DNA from: Balanoglossus misakiensis
Taxonomy: Eukaryota > Hemichordata
Length of the DNA stretch: 64,000 bases
Direction: 5' to 3'
NCBI GenBank assembly: GCA_040954595.2
Contig: CM082591.2
Span: 7,998,001 to 8,062,000, forward strand
The notes below the pieces were generated by a model, which ran no database searches, was not told the DNA's origin, and saw nothing but the letters and a program-made list of their open reading frames with translations. Positions 19,697 to 31,100 of this stretch are shown one piece after another. Both the position numbers and the translations under genes were made by a program. How positions within the stretch are numbered: the stretch's first letter is position 1; each line of letters starts with the position of its first letter.

Positions 19697-21670
19697 CCTC
19701 AAGAAAGAGTAGTGCTCCAGTTAAATCTTCACTGTCAGCAAAATCAATAATATCTTGTATCAGCCGAACATTTTGTCCTATATAACGGCCTTTTAAATAT
19801 GCCGTTTGGTCTGAATTAATTATGCGGGGGAGAATAATTTGAAACCTATACGTGCGATTGCAAGTGCTAAAATTTGATAGTCAGTATTCAAAAGACTTAT
19901 TGGTCTCCAGTTGTTTATCAGCTGGTGGTTGTCTTTTTTGTGTAACAGACGACTAGTTGCACCACACTGAGAGGTAGAAAGTGTACCAGCTTGCAAACCT
20001 TCCACTAGAGAATCATACGCAACGGGGGCCAACATACTTCCAACATCTTTTGTAAAACTCAGCAGGCAGTCCATCAGGTCCAGGTGTTTTATTGCATTTT
20101 AAATTTCCAACAGCTTTTGTGCACTCATGAAAGGAAATATTCAAATTGCATATTTGTCTCCCATTGTCATTCAAAATGATGGGGGTGTCTACTTCACTCA
20201 AATAGTTATGGACATCAGTGGTGGTGACATTTGTAGATGTATACAGTGTGCGATAAAATGTATTACAATACTCTAAAATTTGGTCTTTTGAAGTAATTAT
20301 TTGCCCATCATGAGTTAATGAATCAATATTGTTCTGAACATTTCTGTGCCTTTCCAAATTTAAAAAATACTTCGTACACTTTTCACCTTTTAAGGTTGCT
20401 CTGGCTCTAACTTGAGCTCCTTCCATCTGGTTGTTGTGTCAAACTTGTATTTCATCTTTCAACATTTCATATTCAGCAATGACATTTGAATCAAGAGTTT
20501 CATCCAATTTACTTTCTAATGAATGTAGTTTTTGTTCGAACCTTTCAAGTCTACTGTTTTCCCTTTGACGCCAAATCCTGCGTAAAGAAGATACTAGACT
20601 GCTTAATTCTCTTTTTGGTAATGTCCCAGAGGATTCTTTTGGAAACGCTTTAATTACAAAACTCAGCTGTTGTGTCGTTGACTACTTTTTGAACACCACT
20701 GATGTAGTCATCATTATCCAGTACTGAAATATTTAGACAAATTTGACCAGGGCCTCGTTCAATAGAACTTACACCTGCAAATCAATGATATTGCCTGGTG
20801 ATCCAAAAATAACAAGATTTGATAGATGATTTGAGGACATTACAAACCAGATGTTTTGAAACTAAAAAATAATCAAGACGACATGCAACAAAAGGATGAA
20901 GCTGGCACCATGTGAACTGCTTGCAATTAGGATGTTGCTGTCTCCATATGTCAACAAGTTTCAAATTATTGCACAACTTATTTTGAATACATGATGCAAC
21001 GCTTAGCTCAGATTTTTCCACCTCAAAATTCAAGACTGTGTTAAAGTCTCCACCAACAATTCAATTGAAAAGATCCTGTTCATTCAACCAACCAACAAGG
21101 CTAGTGGAAAACCTTATTCTTTCTTTAACATTGTTAGGAGAATGTACAATTGTGAATCTTAATATTCATAAACATTTTTCGTCCCTCGTCATCGGATACA
21201 ACATTTATTCAAACTCCAGGTTATGCTTAAAAAAGATTGACACACCTCTGCTGTGGTTTGTACTTGTAAGCAAATATATGAAAACAACATCCTCTCCACT
21301 CCTTGTTAAATCACTTTTGTCAATTCAGGAGTTATATATACGTCTCTTGCAAGAAAGAAATGTCACATTTCGGATGTTTCAGCCATCTACAAAGTTTTGC
21401 ACATTTTGATTTATCTCAAATACCATTTACATTTAAAGAAATTATATTCAAGCTACTCATTAAAGAGCGTGCTCTGTAAATCCTAAATGAATAAAGAAGC
21501 CACCTTTTGACTTTTTTTGCTTTTGAACGACTTATAATGTTTGCTCTTGGAGTCTTTTCATTATAACTTTCTTTTGGCTTTTGTTGGTTGCTTGACTTCA
21601 AAAAGTTGGAAATCTTCGGCCTGGACTTTTTTCCCTCTACGTTACTTCTCTCAGCATCAACTTGTGTCAA
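19697..21670 (-). pseudogene. Tx1/L1-like element: ORF1 tail, endonuclease and RT N-terminus
   Basis: Reading down the minus strand: a basic leader ending MSSLNIISLNVNGI (the start of the endonuclease domain, about 21420), broken endonuclease frames to 20782 (WRQQHPNCKQFTW, LDYFLVSKHLV), a 137-residue frame (20426-20013) with CNKTPGPDGLPAEFYK, and INNWRPISLLNTDYQILALA then QTAYLKGRYIGQNVRLIQDI. Multiple stops and frameshifts make it inactive. The clade call rests on the PGPDGLPAEFYK and NWRPISLLN motifs. Confidence 0.8.
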
Positions 21671-21773
21671 GTTTCATCGGTTTCATTTTCTCTGACCTTC
21701 TCTGTGTTGTCCGTAGTTGCTGGCAATTGGTTCATCATATCAGAACTACATGTGGACATCGAGTCATCTGACA

Positions 21774-21925
21774 CATAGACCACTTCGCGGATAGAATAAC
21801 GTAGGATGTTGTGGGACAGTTTGCGTTCTGAGCGTGTGCGTTAGCCCTGTACTAGACGCTATGTTGAATGCAAATTATACCATCATGCATTGCAGATACC
21901 CTATCCGCGAAGTGGATGGTCTATG
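21774..21925. mobile_element. Short TIR MITE
   Basis: Inverted ends CATAGACCACTTCGCGGATA and its complement (with a 4-bp indel) enclose about 110 bp. The paralogous copy is at 44032-44185. Confidence 0.6.
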
Positions 21926-24900
21926 AGCAGTAGATACGTCGTGGGCCTGCAGGGCAGATTGTACGAAGCGTTGGTGTGCGTCGTCAATCACTTGCAGACA
22001 TTCGGATGTTGGACTCCCGTCATTGGATGTTCCTGAGTCCGTTTGCAGCTTTGTTTTTTGTTGCGTGTTTACCGCCCGATGGTTATGGGGTACTTAACCG
22101 AGACTTGTTGGTTGTATTTATTTTTTTGTCTGTGGGAACCTGAATTATCTGCACGACTTTCATCACTTGATCTTAAAAGCAGTGGTCTGGTGTCCGTAGA
22201 ATCATGATCTTGACGTCGACCAGGTGAATAGAGAGTGGAGGTCATCGTGATACGCTCTTGGCCTTTGCACAGTCTGGCCAAGATGAAAAGCGCGGATTGG
22301 ATAATCTCACACAAACAATCCTGTTCGTGGCAGTGGATTATTCACAGAGAGAGTTCACAATATACATTTGTGGTCGCCGTTATAACAGTTTGTCAATTTT
22401 CTGTATAATCTGGAAACCTGTCTATACAGAACATATTTTCCTGTCCCTTGGACATAGAACCACATGTTGAAAGAACCTCTATAAACCAGACACCTGTAAA
22501 CTGAACTTTTTCTTCAGTCCTTTTCTTGGTGTTTGGTTTAGAAAGGATTTACTGTACCTAGTGCAACACAAAAAAATAAACTGAAACATCATGTGACATG
22601 AGCCATGATGCATTAGGACGAAAATTGGCGGGTAGGAATAAATTAGTGGTCTAGTGTGAACTAACTTAGGGGTGCTGTAACATAAATTGTATGATGAAGG
22701 GTGCTACATGTAAAAAATGAATGCATAGTTGCAAATGTGACTAAAATCTAAAATGGATTGTCGTTAGTTTGGAATTGGGAGACACGAGTTGAAAATGATA
22801 CGACTTTGAGAGTGGCTAGTTTGCGTATGTTTGTTGAAAATGCTGACTGGAGAATTGCAAATGCGGGTACGTACATGTACATGTGTGTTTCTGTGTGAAA
22901 TGCAAATTTGAAGAGTAGCAAATGTGGCTACATGTATTCACAAATGCGACTTCAAAAGTTGTAAATGCAACATCCAGTCAAAGCTGTAACATGATTTGAA
23001 AATGGGTGTCTGAATTTTGGCCCTGATTTACGCTCCAAAAGCTTGATTGCATCATAAGGCTAAATAAAAAATATGCACAGCACTGTTCCGATTTCATGGT
23101 TTTCAAAAATGTTCAATTTATTTTTTATATCTTTGCTACAGTAGTGTAGAAGAATGACGTCATAGTTCTTGCGTGATTATCACAATTTACATAAATGTTG
23201 TATATTTGACATTGTAATTTTTACTTCTGGTTTACGAAGCTCTAAAAAGTTTAGGGTCGGCGGGCTAAAATTAGGGTAGGTCGGGTAGTCGGAACAGCAC
23301 ATATTTTTTTAATTGGCCTAAGTTACTTGACCCTAACAGAATTGTGATATCTGCCTTCTCTTAGTAGCTTCACTGTCAATGACATGGAACTTATCAGATG
23401 GGTTGATTGTCTGTCATCATTTGTATGTCTGTCCGTCCATTAATAATTGACTTCTTAAAGACTGCAGGTTATACAGTTTTGTAATTTTGGTGTAAAGGTT
23501 ACCATTAGGATGATCTGAGTCAGATTTGTTCAAATTTTGACAGAATTTGCAAATTTGTATTTTTGAGTCAAGTTTTGTGGGTTTTGGTGAAAAAAATTAT
23601 CTTCTCTGACACAACCCGATTGATTATTTCAAAATTTGGTATGCAAGTTCCTAGGAGTGACATTTATAATTTTGTTCAAATTGTGGTAAAATTTGCAATT
23701 TGAGGGCAATTTTAGCTGTTGGGTAGGACAATCTTCTCAGAAACTGTTTGTCCAATTCCTTACATTGTCAGATGGGAGCATATATTGCCTTACAATTTGG
23801 TATGCAGGTCCAAGGGGTGCTCTAAGAGACAAATGTGATGGAATTTGTAATATTGTATTTTTACATTTTTTTTCAACTTTTGGTTTAAAAAAAAGTATTG
23901 AAAATTCCATGTGTGCAATTGTTTTGAACTCTGGTGTGAAGGTCCCTGGTCAAATTTCTTTTAATGTTGACACATTTTTTATTAGCATATTTTGGCCACA
24001 TGGGGTGCAGAGTAGGGGGTGAGCGGGGGAGGTAAATTTGCCTTTGAACTCTGCTGTTTCAAGTTTGTCCAAATCTCAAAAGAAGTGTGCACTTAATTCA
24101 GAAGCATTTTGGAAGTTCACAGTGAAGCAGTATCTGCCACAGGGGGTGCAGGGTAGGGGGTGAGGGGGATGTCATCAAAGCAAATCCACTGACCTCCCCT
24201 CCCCAGGCTAGAGAAAATGACCAGTCCCTTATAGGGACTAAATCATCCACTATGTTGCTAGTTTCATGACATCTTCTGTAATGGGTGGTGTAACCTAATT
24301 TTTCAGTAAAATTAATCTTTATTGCAATTTATTTATTTATGATGTAATTGTCATGGTCAAGACTGGCTGTAAATTTATGATTCTCACGTGGAAATAAAAA
24401 GACATGACAAACCTGAAATTGTTTTCTATGTTTTAATTTGGTTTGTATGTAATGAATTTGATTGTCCTTGTCATCATATCCGTGCTGCAGTTGTTAGATC
24501 GATATATTGTTCTAAGCTGGATAATTCGATTCTCTTCAAAACAACGAGTACAGATCGTCAATGGACGCCATTTTGAAAATCGCACGACTTCTCAATATTA
24601 AAAGCCAAAAGGTTTGTGGTAAATGCCAAACCGATAATCGACAAAAGCGTCGTCAACAGGTTTTTACGTTTACTATTTACATAAAAATGGCAGCAAGAAC
24701 GAAAAAAATCGTAATCATTTTGCAGGTCACTGCGGATAAAATTCCTGTGTCTGTTCAAACAAAAGAATGTAAAGTAATGAACGGTCCTATACAACCAAGG
24801 TACACATAAATATGTGTCGATATATCAAAATTCACGTGAATGAATATGAAAAATCACAAAAACGCGACGTCAAAGGATTTTCAGTTGTATTTCAAATCAC

Positions 24901-24987
24901 CTGTTGCAAAAAAGTCCTTAGTAAATGCCATATATTAGGCAAACCAGAACGAACAATAAATTGCTAGAAAATCGAGATTGACTGAAA
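21926..24987. other. Intergenic sequence without supported genes
   Basis: AT-rich, with degenerate A/T runs. Matches 44186-48144 of the second spacer apart from the extra MITE there (44358-45117). Short frames, such as 24561-24809, are not conserved between the two copies, so I do not call them genes. Confidence 0.55.
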
Positions 24988-25240
24988 GTGACTGTTCAGA
25001 ACTTACTTCCAGGGTGGGGCCAGAGGATTTTCCTGGTGATTTTTTCCCAGCCCCCCCCCCCCCCAGTAAATTGTGGAGGAAATCTGTGGTCCCCTATTTC
25101 CTGGGTTTTTTCCCATGGCCCCCCCTTAAGGATTTAGATTTTTATGTCTGGTCACCCCCCCCCCTAATTTTTCTCGGAGAAAGTGGGTGCCCCCCCCCTA
25201 AAAATCCTCTGTCCCCTGGAAGTAAATTCTGAACAGTCCC
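24988..25240. mobile_element. C/G-run foldback MITE
   Basis: The ends pair as GACTGTTCAGAA...TTACTTCCAGG and complement; the interior has several runs of 8-14 C. The paralogous copy at 48145-48394 has the cleaner terminus GGGACTGTT. No transposase frame. Confidence 0.65.
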
Positions 25241-25619
25241 TTAAAGTTATTTATCAAAATACACCCAAGTTGAGTGTCCAATTCAATATGGCTGCTTTTG
25301 TCGCCATAACAACATAAGTCATTTACCTGTCAAATTATTACTCATTGTCTTCAAACGCGTGTGTGAGAATAAAATGAACATGTTGCAGATCTGTTCTCAG
25401 TCAGTAGAGCCAATTCTCAGGGTTGTAAACAACAAAAAGTAGGAACAAATGTGAGTTTTGTATTTCATACACTTATATTTCCACGAGGGTATGTCTACAT
25501 GTCAACCTGAATTGTCAGCTTCATTGATGAAGAATTGTGTTCATTTGACTTGTGAAGGTACTGTTTATGAATAAATATGAAAATATTTCCAAATGCTGTT
25601 TTGACTTTATTACTAGCAC

Positions 25620-25766
25620 ATGGATGTGTGTTTGAATGAGGCATTTTTGAAAGCCTTTGAATTTTATAACATGGAAAATCCTGAAGAAGAAAAAATATCT
25701 GGATGGAAACTTGATCTAACCAATGAAGAAATCATAGAATCTCAGTTGCTCATGCTTTGTGCATGA
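25620..25766 (+). other. Single-copy form of the 165-bp satellite sequence, with a 48-codon ORF
   Basis: This segment is the unamplified counterpart of the 41-unit array at 48771-55535. It carries an intact frame starting MDVCLNEAFLKAFEFYN and ending IESQLLMLCA-stop, preceded by an acceptor-like ACTTTATTACTAG. Array units lack two bases near the start (GTGTTTG versus GTGTGTTTG), so their frame is broken. A captured exon is possible, but nothing recognisable is encoded. Confidence 0.4.
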
Positions 25767-25779
25767 ATGTAAAGCATGA

Positions 25780-27030
25780 TCAAACACACAGGTATTGATT
25801 TTATCACATTCTCATTTATTTCAGTATATTTACTTTGGCGCTACATGTAGATATATGTTGCCAAAAAACTGATTTGCATAGTAGTTGTGACACACAAACA
25901 CATCACCCAACACGTTCACTAATATAGTACAAATTCTAGATTACAACCGATGGGGTAACAGACTTGCAAAACTTTTAAAAATACGTTCTACAATAATGGG
26001 ATAGTTTTTCCATAAGTTCTTGCATCAAGTTCAATAGTAACACAACTATCGACTATTGATAAAGTCAATGCCATATACAGATGTATACTTTTCAATTATG
26101 CATTCAAGTCTTAAATTTTAACGAATTCAAAGTATAATACAGCAAATACAAACAGACAGTGTAATTATTTACAAAACAAATTCAAAAACTACCAGCCCCT
26201 AAGTTTACTCCCCATAAAAATGTCACTATAGTTGTCTACTCAAGTAACTTAACTGTACTTCACAAGAAAACAAAACAATATACAGAAATCATAAAATTTG
26301 CGCAAAAGTCATCGCTAGCCAAGCTTAGGAGGACTTCCCTCAAAACGTACACTTTGTACAGCTCTGGGCAACAGTCAGCCTGATAGCAAAAACGATCATA
26401 GCGCCCCCTGCCGGCAGTATTTATATCTTTTCGTAAAGTAGTTGACTTTCAGCCAGTACAGCAAATTTTTACTTTTTGAAATCCGGTGAAACAAAATAAA
26501 AATAGTTGACATTCTTTACATATCTCATAAAAACTGCAAAGTCATTCTGCAGCGTTGTAGTCTCATGTCAGAGTCTCGATCGAGCTAGCTGCAAGTGCGC
26601 CCTCTACACCGTTAAAAACAAAATGTAAAAGACTGTCGTTCACATCCCTTGTTCATATATTTTTGAAATAACAACAATTTCGGACTAACGAATGGTAATC
26701 TATATAAATTACAACGCAATACATATCAGGCGATTTACAGGTAAGTTTTTAGAATTATTTTGCATACATAATTTGATGAATCGCCTTCATCCTTTCGGAT
26801 GCAATGGAGATCTGATGGGAAGTGGACTGTACATCATAACTTTCAGACCCCTCCATGTCAAAATTCATGAAAAAAACGAGTAAAAATTCTCCAAAACGAC
26901 TCAGATTTGGATTATTTATACTCGATATATGAAGCGACTGTAGGCTGAAATATTATTTTTCCAAAATGAGCTTTGTAAATGTGAAAAAAAGAACCCAATT
27001 TTTGATTGTTTACATGCCAAGTTGACGGAA
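25780..27030. other. Downstream flank of gene B without genes
   Basis: Homologous to 55535-56823. No conserved reading frame or RNA gene seen. Confidence 0.5.
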
Positions 27031-27104
27031 TGCATTCAATTTCAAACAGTCTTGTCTCAAAATTCCTCAAAATAAACTGCAAAAATTACTCAAAACACTC
27101 TCAG

Positions 27105-27110
27105 TTTATT
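27105..27110 (-). terminator. Candidate poly(A) signal of gene B
   Basis: AATAAA on the minus strand, about 230 bp past the NHL stop codon. The same hexamer is at 56898-56903 for gene C. No experimental end is known. Confidence 0.4.
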
Positions 27111-27339
27111 TTGCCTCCACTCAGTACATGTAGCGACTGCACCTACAATTAATTTCTGTTCTGAATTTTTCTTCAAAATGTGGAAAATAACTCCAAAAAT
27201 TGTGAAAGTGACATTGGTTCAGTTTGAACTTTGTTGCCATGGCATGCGATCAATCGTAAATTTATCGACGCAGCCTCTAAATTTTCTCCCAAATTTCACT
27301 ATTTTTGATGTCGTGTTGACATGTATTTCATGGTGATGT

Positions 27340-28157
27340 TTATGTCTGCTTGTAGAATACTTTGATTTGGTCTCTGCCATCCCCTCCAACAGCAATTCTG
27401 TCACCGCTGACTGCAAGGAACCAGGGGCGTCTCACCTCACCTTCAAATAAGTGACAGATCCACTCTCCATCAAATCTCCATTTCACAATCCTATAATTCA
27501 CATAATCACACACAAACAAATTATCGTCGTCATCCACGTCAATGCTGCGTGGATGCCACAGCTGACCAGGACCTTCACCTCTCACACCAAATTGATACAA
27601 GAATTTCAATTCAGCATCAAAACACTTGATGCAGTCATTGTAACAGTCAGACACCATGATGACATTCTTACTGTTGACCACCACAGAGTATGGGGAACTG
27701 AATTGTGTTTGGCCATCACCTTCACCACCAACCTCTGCAACATACTGACCATCTTGGGTGTACTTGAGTAGCCGATGACCTCTGACCTCAGTGACCAAAA
27801 CAAATCCATTCAGTAGAGCGATGCCCCAAGCCCTGACGCCTGCAGGTAGAGTAATTATTCTAAGAATTTTATTGTTTTGATCACAAACAACAATTTGATA
27901 ATTTCCAACATCACTTATGAAGTAGATGTTGTCACGGGAGACAGCTACATCCCGTGGCTGGAATGGCTTTGCAAACTGACCATCAAAACTTCCCAAGACT
28001 TTGTCACAGGTGTAATCTTGATTCAGTATCTGTATAACCCTGTTGCCTTGGTCACACACCACCAGTTTGTCACCATGGAACACCATACCTCTTGGTCCGT
28101 TAAACTTTCGCCCTGGCTTTGGACTTTGGCCATCCAGTGTCCTCACTGACCAGTGAC
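27340..28157 (-). CDS. Gene B exon 8 (terminal): six-bladed NHL propeller
   Basis: The acceptor CTAACAG ends at 28158; the exon enters in phase 1 (...HWSVRTLDGQSPK) and ends at a stop at 27340. About 270 residues form six NHL repeats, visible as six blades: RGMVFHGDKLVVCDQGN, RDVAVSRDNIYFISDVGN, WGIALLNGFVLVTEVRG, YSVVVNSKNVIMVSDCYN, RSIDVDDDDNLFVCDYVN and WFLAVSGDRIAVGGDG. NHL propellers (as in TRIM-NHL proteins such as Brat) bind RNA or protein through the top face. There is no RING or B-box in this gene. Residues before strand a and in the b-c loop of each blade differ sharply from gene C. Confidence 0.9.
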
Positions 28158-31100
28158 CTGTTAGGTGAAACAGAGGTCAAAGGTCAAACATGCTGTACCC
28201 TATTGAAATGCATTAGGAATATGATGCTGGAGTTAGTGTTTTATTGTTCATTTTAACAAGAAAAAGCATATTACAAATGAAACGAATCATTGCTATGGCA
28301 ACTGAACTACTAAAGGGCAGTGTTTCCACTCAATGTTTACAGTGACAAGTAACCATGGCAACGAGACTAACCCTTAGTTTCTGGAACTATTTCTTTTTCT
28401 CTGCAATACCGAGGAAGAAATTTACTGTGTCTCTTTGTTGACAGATTATTATAATATGCATGAAAGACTTTCTTATTTAACCATTCAAAAGACATACTAA
28501 CATTGATGTTGCTATGGTAACACATTTAAGGAAATCAGGTCAAAAATAATATTTTTCATGTAACTTTTGACTTCATAGACATTTCATAAAAAATCTTGCA
28601 CTAAACTTCAGGGATAATTTCTTAGTTCATTATTGTTCTGAACAAATTTATTATGGTAACATTATTAATTGGTAACCATGACAACTGAATTTATTTTGAA
28701 AAATATTGCATTATGCAAGAGTTCTAAAGTGTTTCAATAAAACTTCTTTTAACAAATCGAATTAATGCTTGGATAAATTTTCTGCCAAAGTACTCTATAT
28801 GTTTGAAGTCTTTCAATACCAAGTAACCATGGTAACATACATGGAACAGATCAGTAAAACAATGATCATTGTTTTTTAATTTTAAAGATGGTTATGTTGA
28901 ATATATTGATTTTGATATTTCTTGATAACATGGTTACAATCATTTTGAACCACATACACATACACTAGTTAGTAGGTCAGCAAGTTCTTGGTTTGTGTTA
29001 TAGGTGGGAAAAGAAAAATGCCTTATGAATGAGATGAATATACATTTGTTTCTTTTTCTAGTTGACCAGAGATGGTCTGCTTTCAAATCAGTAATTATCA
29101 CATTGGTGAAGAGAGAACAAATCTACTGTCCTTAGCTGAGAAGGCTGCCACTTTCTGAGACCAAGTGAGTATTTTTGTTGGACAAGTGCAGGAGAAAATA
29201 ATTGTTGTAACTTTAACTTCAGAGAATTTACTGATAAATGTTGTCCTATAATAGTGGGCTACTTGAAACGAAAATAGACTATTGAAAATGGTAAAATATT
29301 TTGAGTAGAAAATCTATCTTAAAGAAGTTTGTTAATCATTGCAGATGATCTGAAAGATGGAAAACCTACAGTCACTTAGGATGAGTCGTGATAATGGTCT
29401 GTCTCAATACCACTGGCTGTTCCAGATTGTCACTTGGATAAAAAAATTGGTAAGTCCCTAATTTGAATTTCATAATTTAAATTGTACTATAAATGCAGTG
29501 GGGTAAGCTAAATGTGTAAAACATTTTCGTACAGTGCTATTAACCCTTTTACCACCATGGTTTAGTCCAAGTCCATTGTCTTCTATGGTAAATGTGGACC
29601 TCTATAGAGGGAACTAGGGGGTAAAGGGTTAACATGTGGTCCTTGAGGAAACACTGAAAGACTATTAGCCACTGATGCTTTACTCTGAACAGATGATTCC
29701 AGTGAAATGTGTACTTTTACAGTTAGCCTCGACATTTTCTGAGCATGTCTGGTTTCATTGCCTTACCTTTCTCACCTGTAGTCTGTCTTTTTTTTGACTT
29801 TGGTTCATCTTGTTTGGTTAGGTCTGCAGACCCAGATGCATCTTCTCTTCTCATCTCAGGTTGTGTTGGTTTGATTTTGGCATCCCCAGTTTCTTTTTCT
29901 GCAGTTGTCTCAGGTTGTGGATGTTTGGTTTCCCCCGATCCAGTTTCTTCTTCTCTTCTCATCTCAGGTTGTGTTGGTTTGGTTTTGGCATCCTCAGTTT
30001 CTTTTTCCTCAGTAGTTTCAGTATCACCAGCTTTAATTCAAAATTGAAATGAGAAGACAGACATTTAATTCCCTTGAGATTGTAATGTTAATAAATATAT
30101 CTTCAGAAGCCTGATAAACAGTGTTGAAAATTAAACAGAATATGGTGACCTCAGTTTAAAGTAGAAAAAAAATCAGAAACATTCTCGTATACAGTTAATG
30201 ATAGTGAAAATTGAAGCAACAAGATAAAATGAAAGCCAATATGGTACATCCTCTGGATTGTTGTAATCTTCAGCATGTCTCATGTACAAGGCTTAATAAT
30301 AATATGAACCAGCCATTGTTTATGACACATGTGATCACATCCCAAAGTAAAACTTAAAATAAATCTCACCTTGTTCAGTTTTCAATGTGATCTCTTCTCC
30401 CAGTTGAAGACTCATAGCCTTTTTCAGTTGCAGCTCATTATCATATTGCTCATCATGTTTTTTTGATAATTTCAACTTGAGTTCAGCAATTATTTGGTCT
30501 TTCTGATCAAGTTTGGACTTCAACTCTTGGATGTGTCTAGGGTCTGATTCTTCTAATCTTTGTTTGAGGGAAATGACATCCAGAAGTTGTGTGAAAGCTA
30601 CTTTTTCAGTTTTTTCAAGTTTCTGAACACAATCTTTGTACTGCTTTTCTAGGAGGGACTTTTCCTGAATTGCTTCTTTCAACTGATTCTGTAGAATCGT
30701 GTTTTCTGCTCGAAGTTTGAACTTTTCTGCCAAGGTCTCATCCATCTGCTGTTTTAGAGATTTCTTATCTGATTTCTGGGACTGCATTTCTTGGAACTGT
30801 TTTAGACTAACTTCAAAGGGCAGTAAGCTTTGTGCTTGTGAGCTGATAGATTCATCTGGAATGGAAAGAACTGGTGTGCCATATTGTATGATTTTTCCCT
30901 CCAAATCTGAAATGAAGTAGATTAAATAATTATATGTAGGATGTACATTTAGCAATCTGCAGATCTGAGTAGATGCTGTTGCCAAATACTTCACTTTCAC
31001 CTTATTATGTAAATCTGTGAAGTCAATTTCACCAAATTATTGACCTAGGTATGATATGCAGGAAATTTCTTTGCCAAATTCCAAACATTTTGAATGCTCC

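Noticed and set aside
23693-24022. 109-codon plus-strand frame
   Set aside because: The paralogue at 46880-47188 has frameshifts and a different end; low-complexity T/A-rich sequence.
24561-24809. 82-codon plus-strand frame MDAILKIARLLNIK...
   Set aside because: The paralogous sequence near 47720 is frameshifted, so there is no sign of coding constraint.
29745-30047. Plus-strand 100-codon hydrophobic frame
   Set aside because: Antisense of gene B exon 7, whose charged repeat gives Ser/Val/Leu-rich antisense codons.
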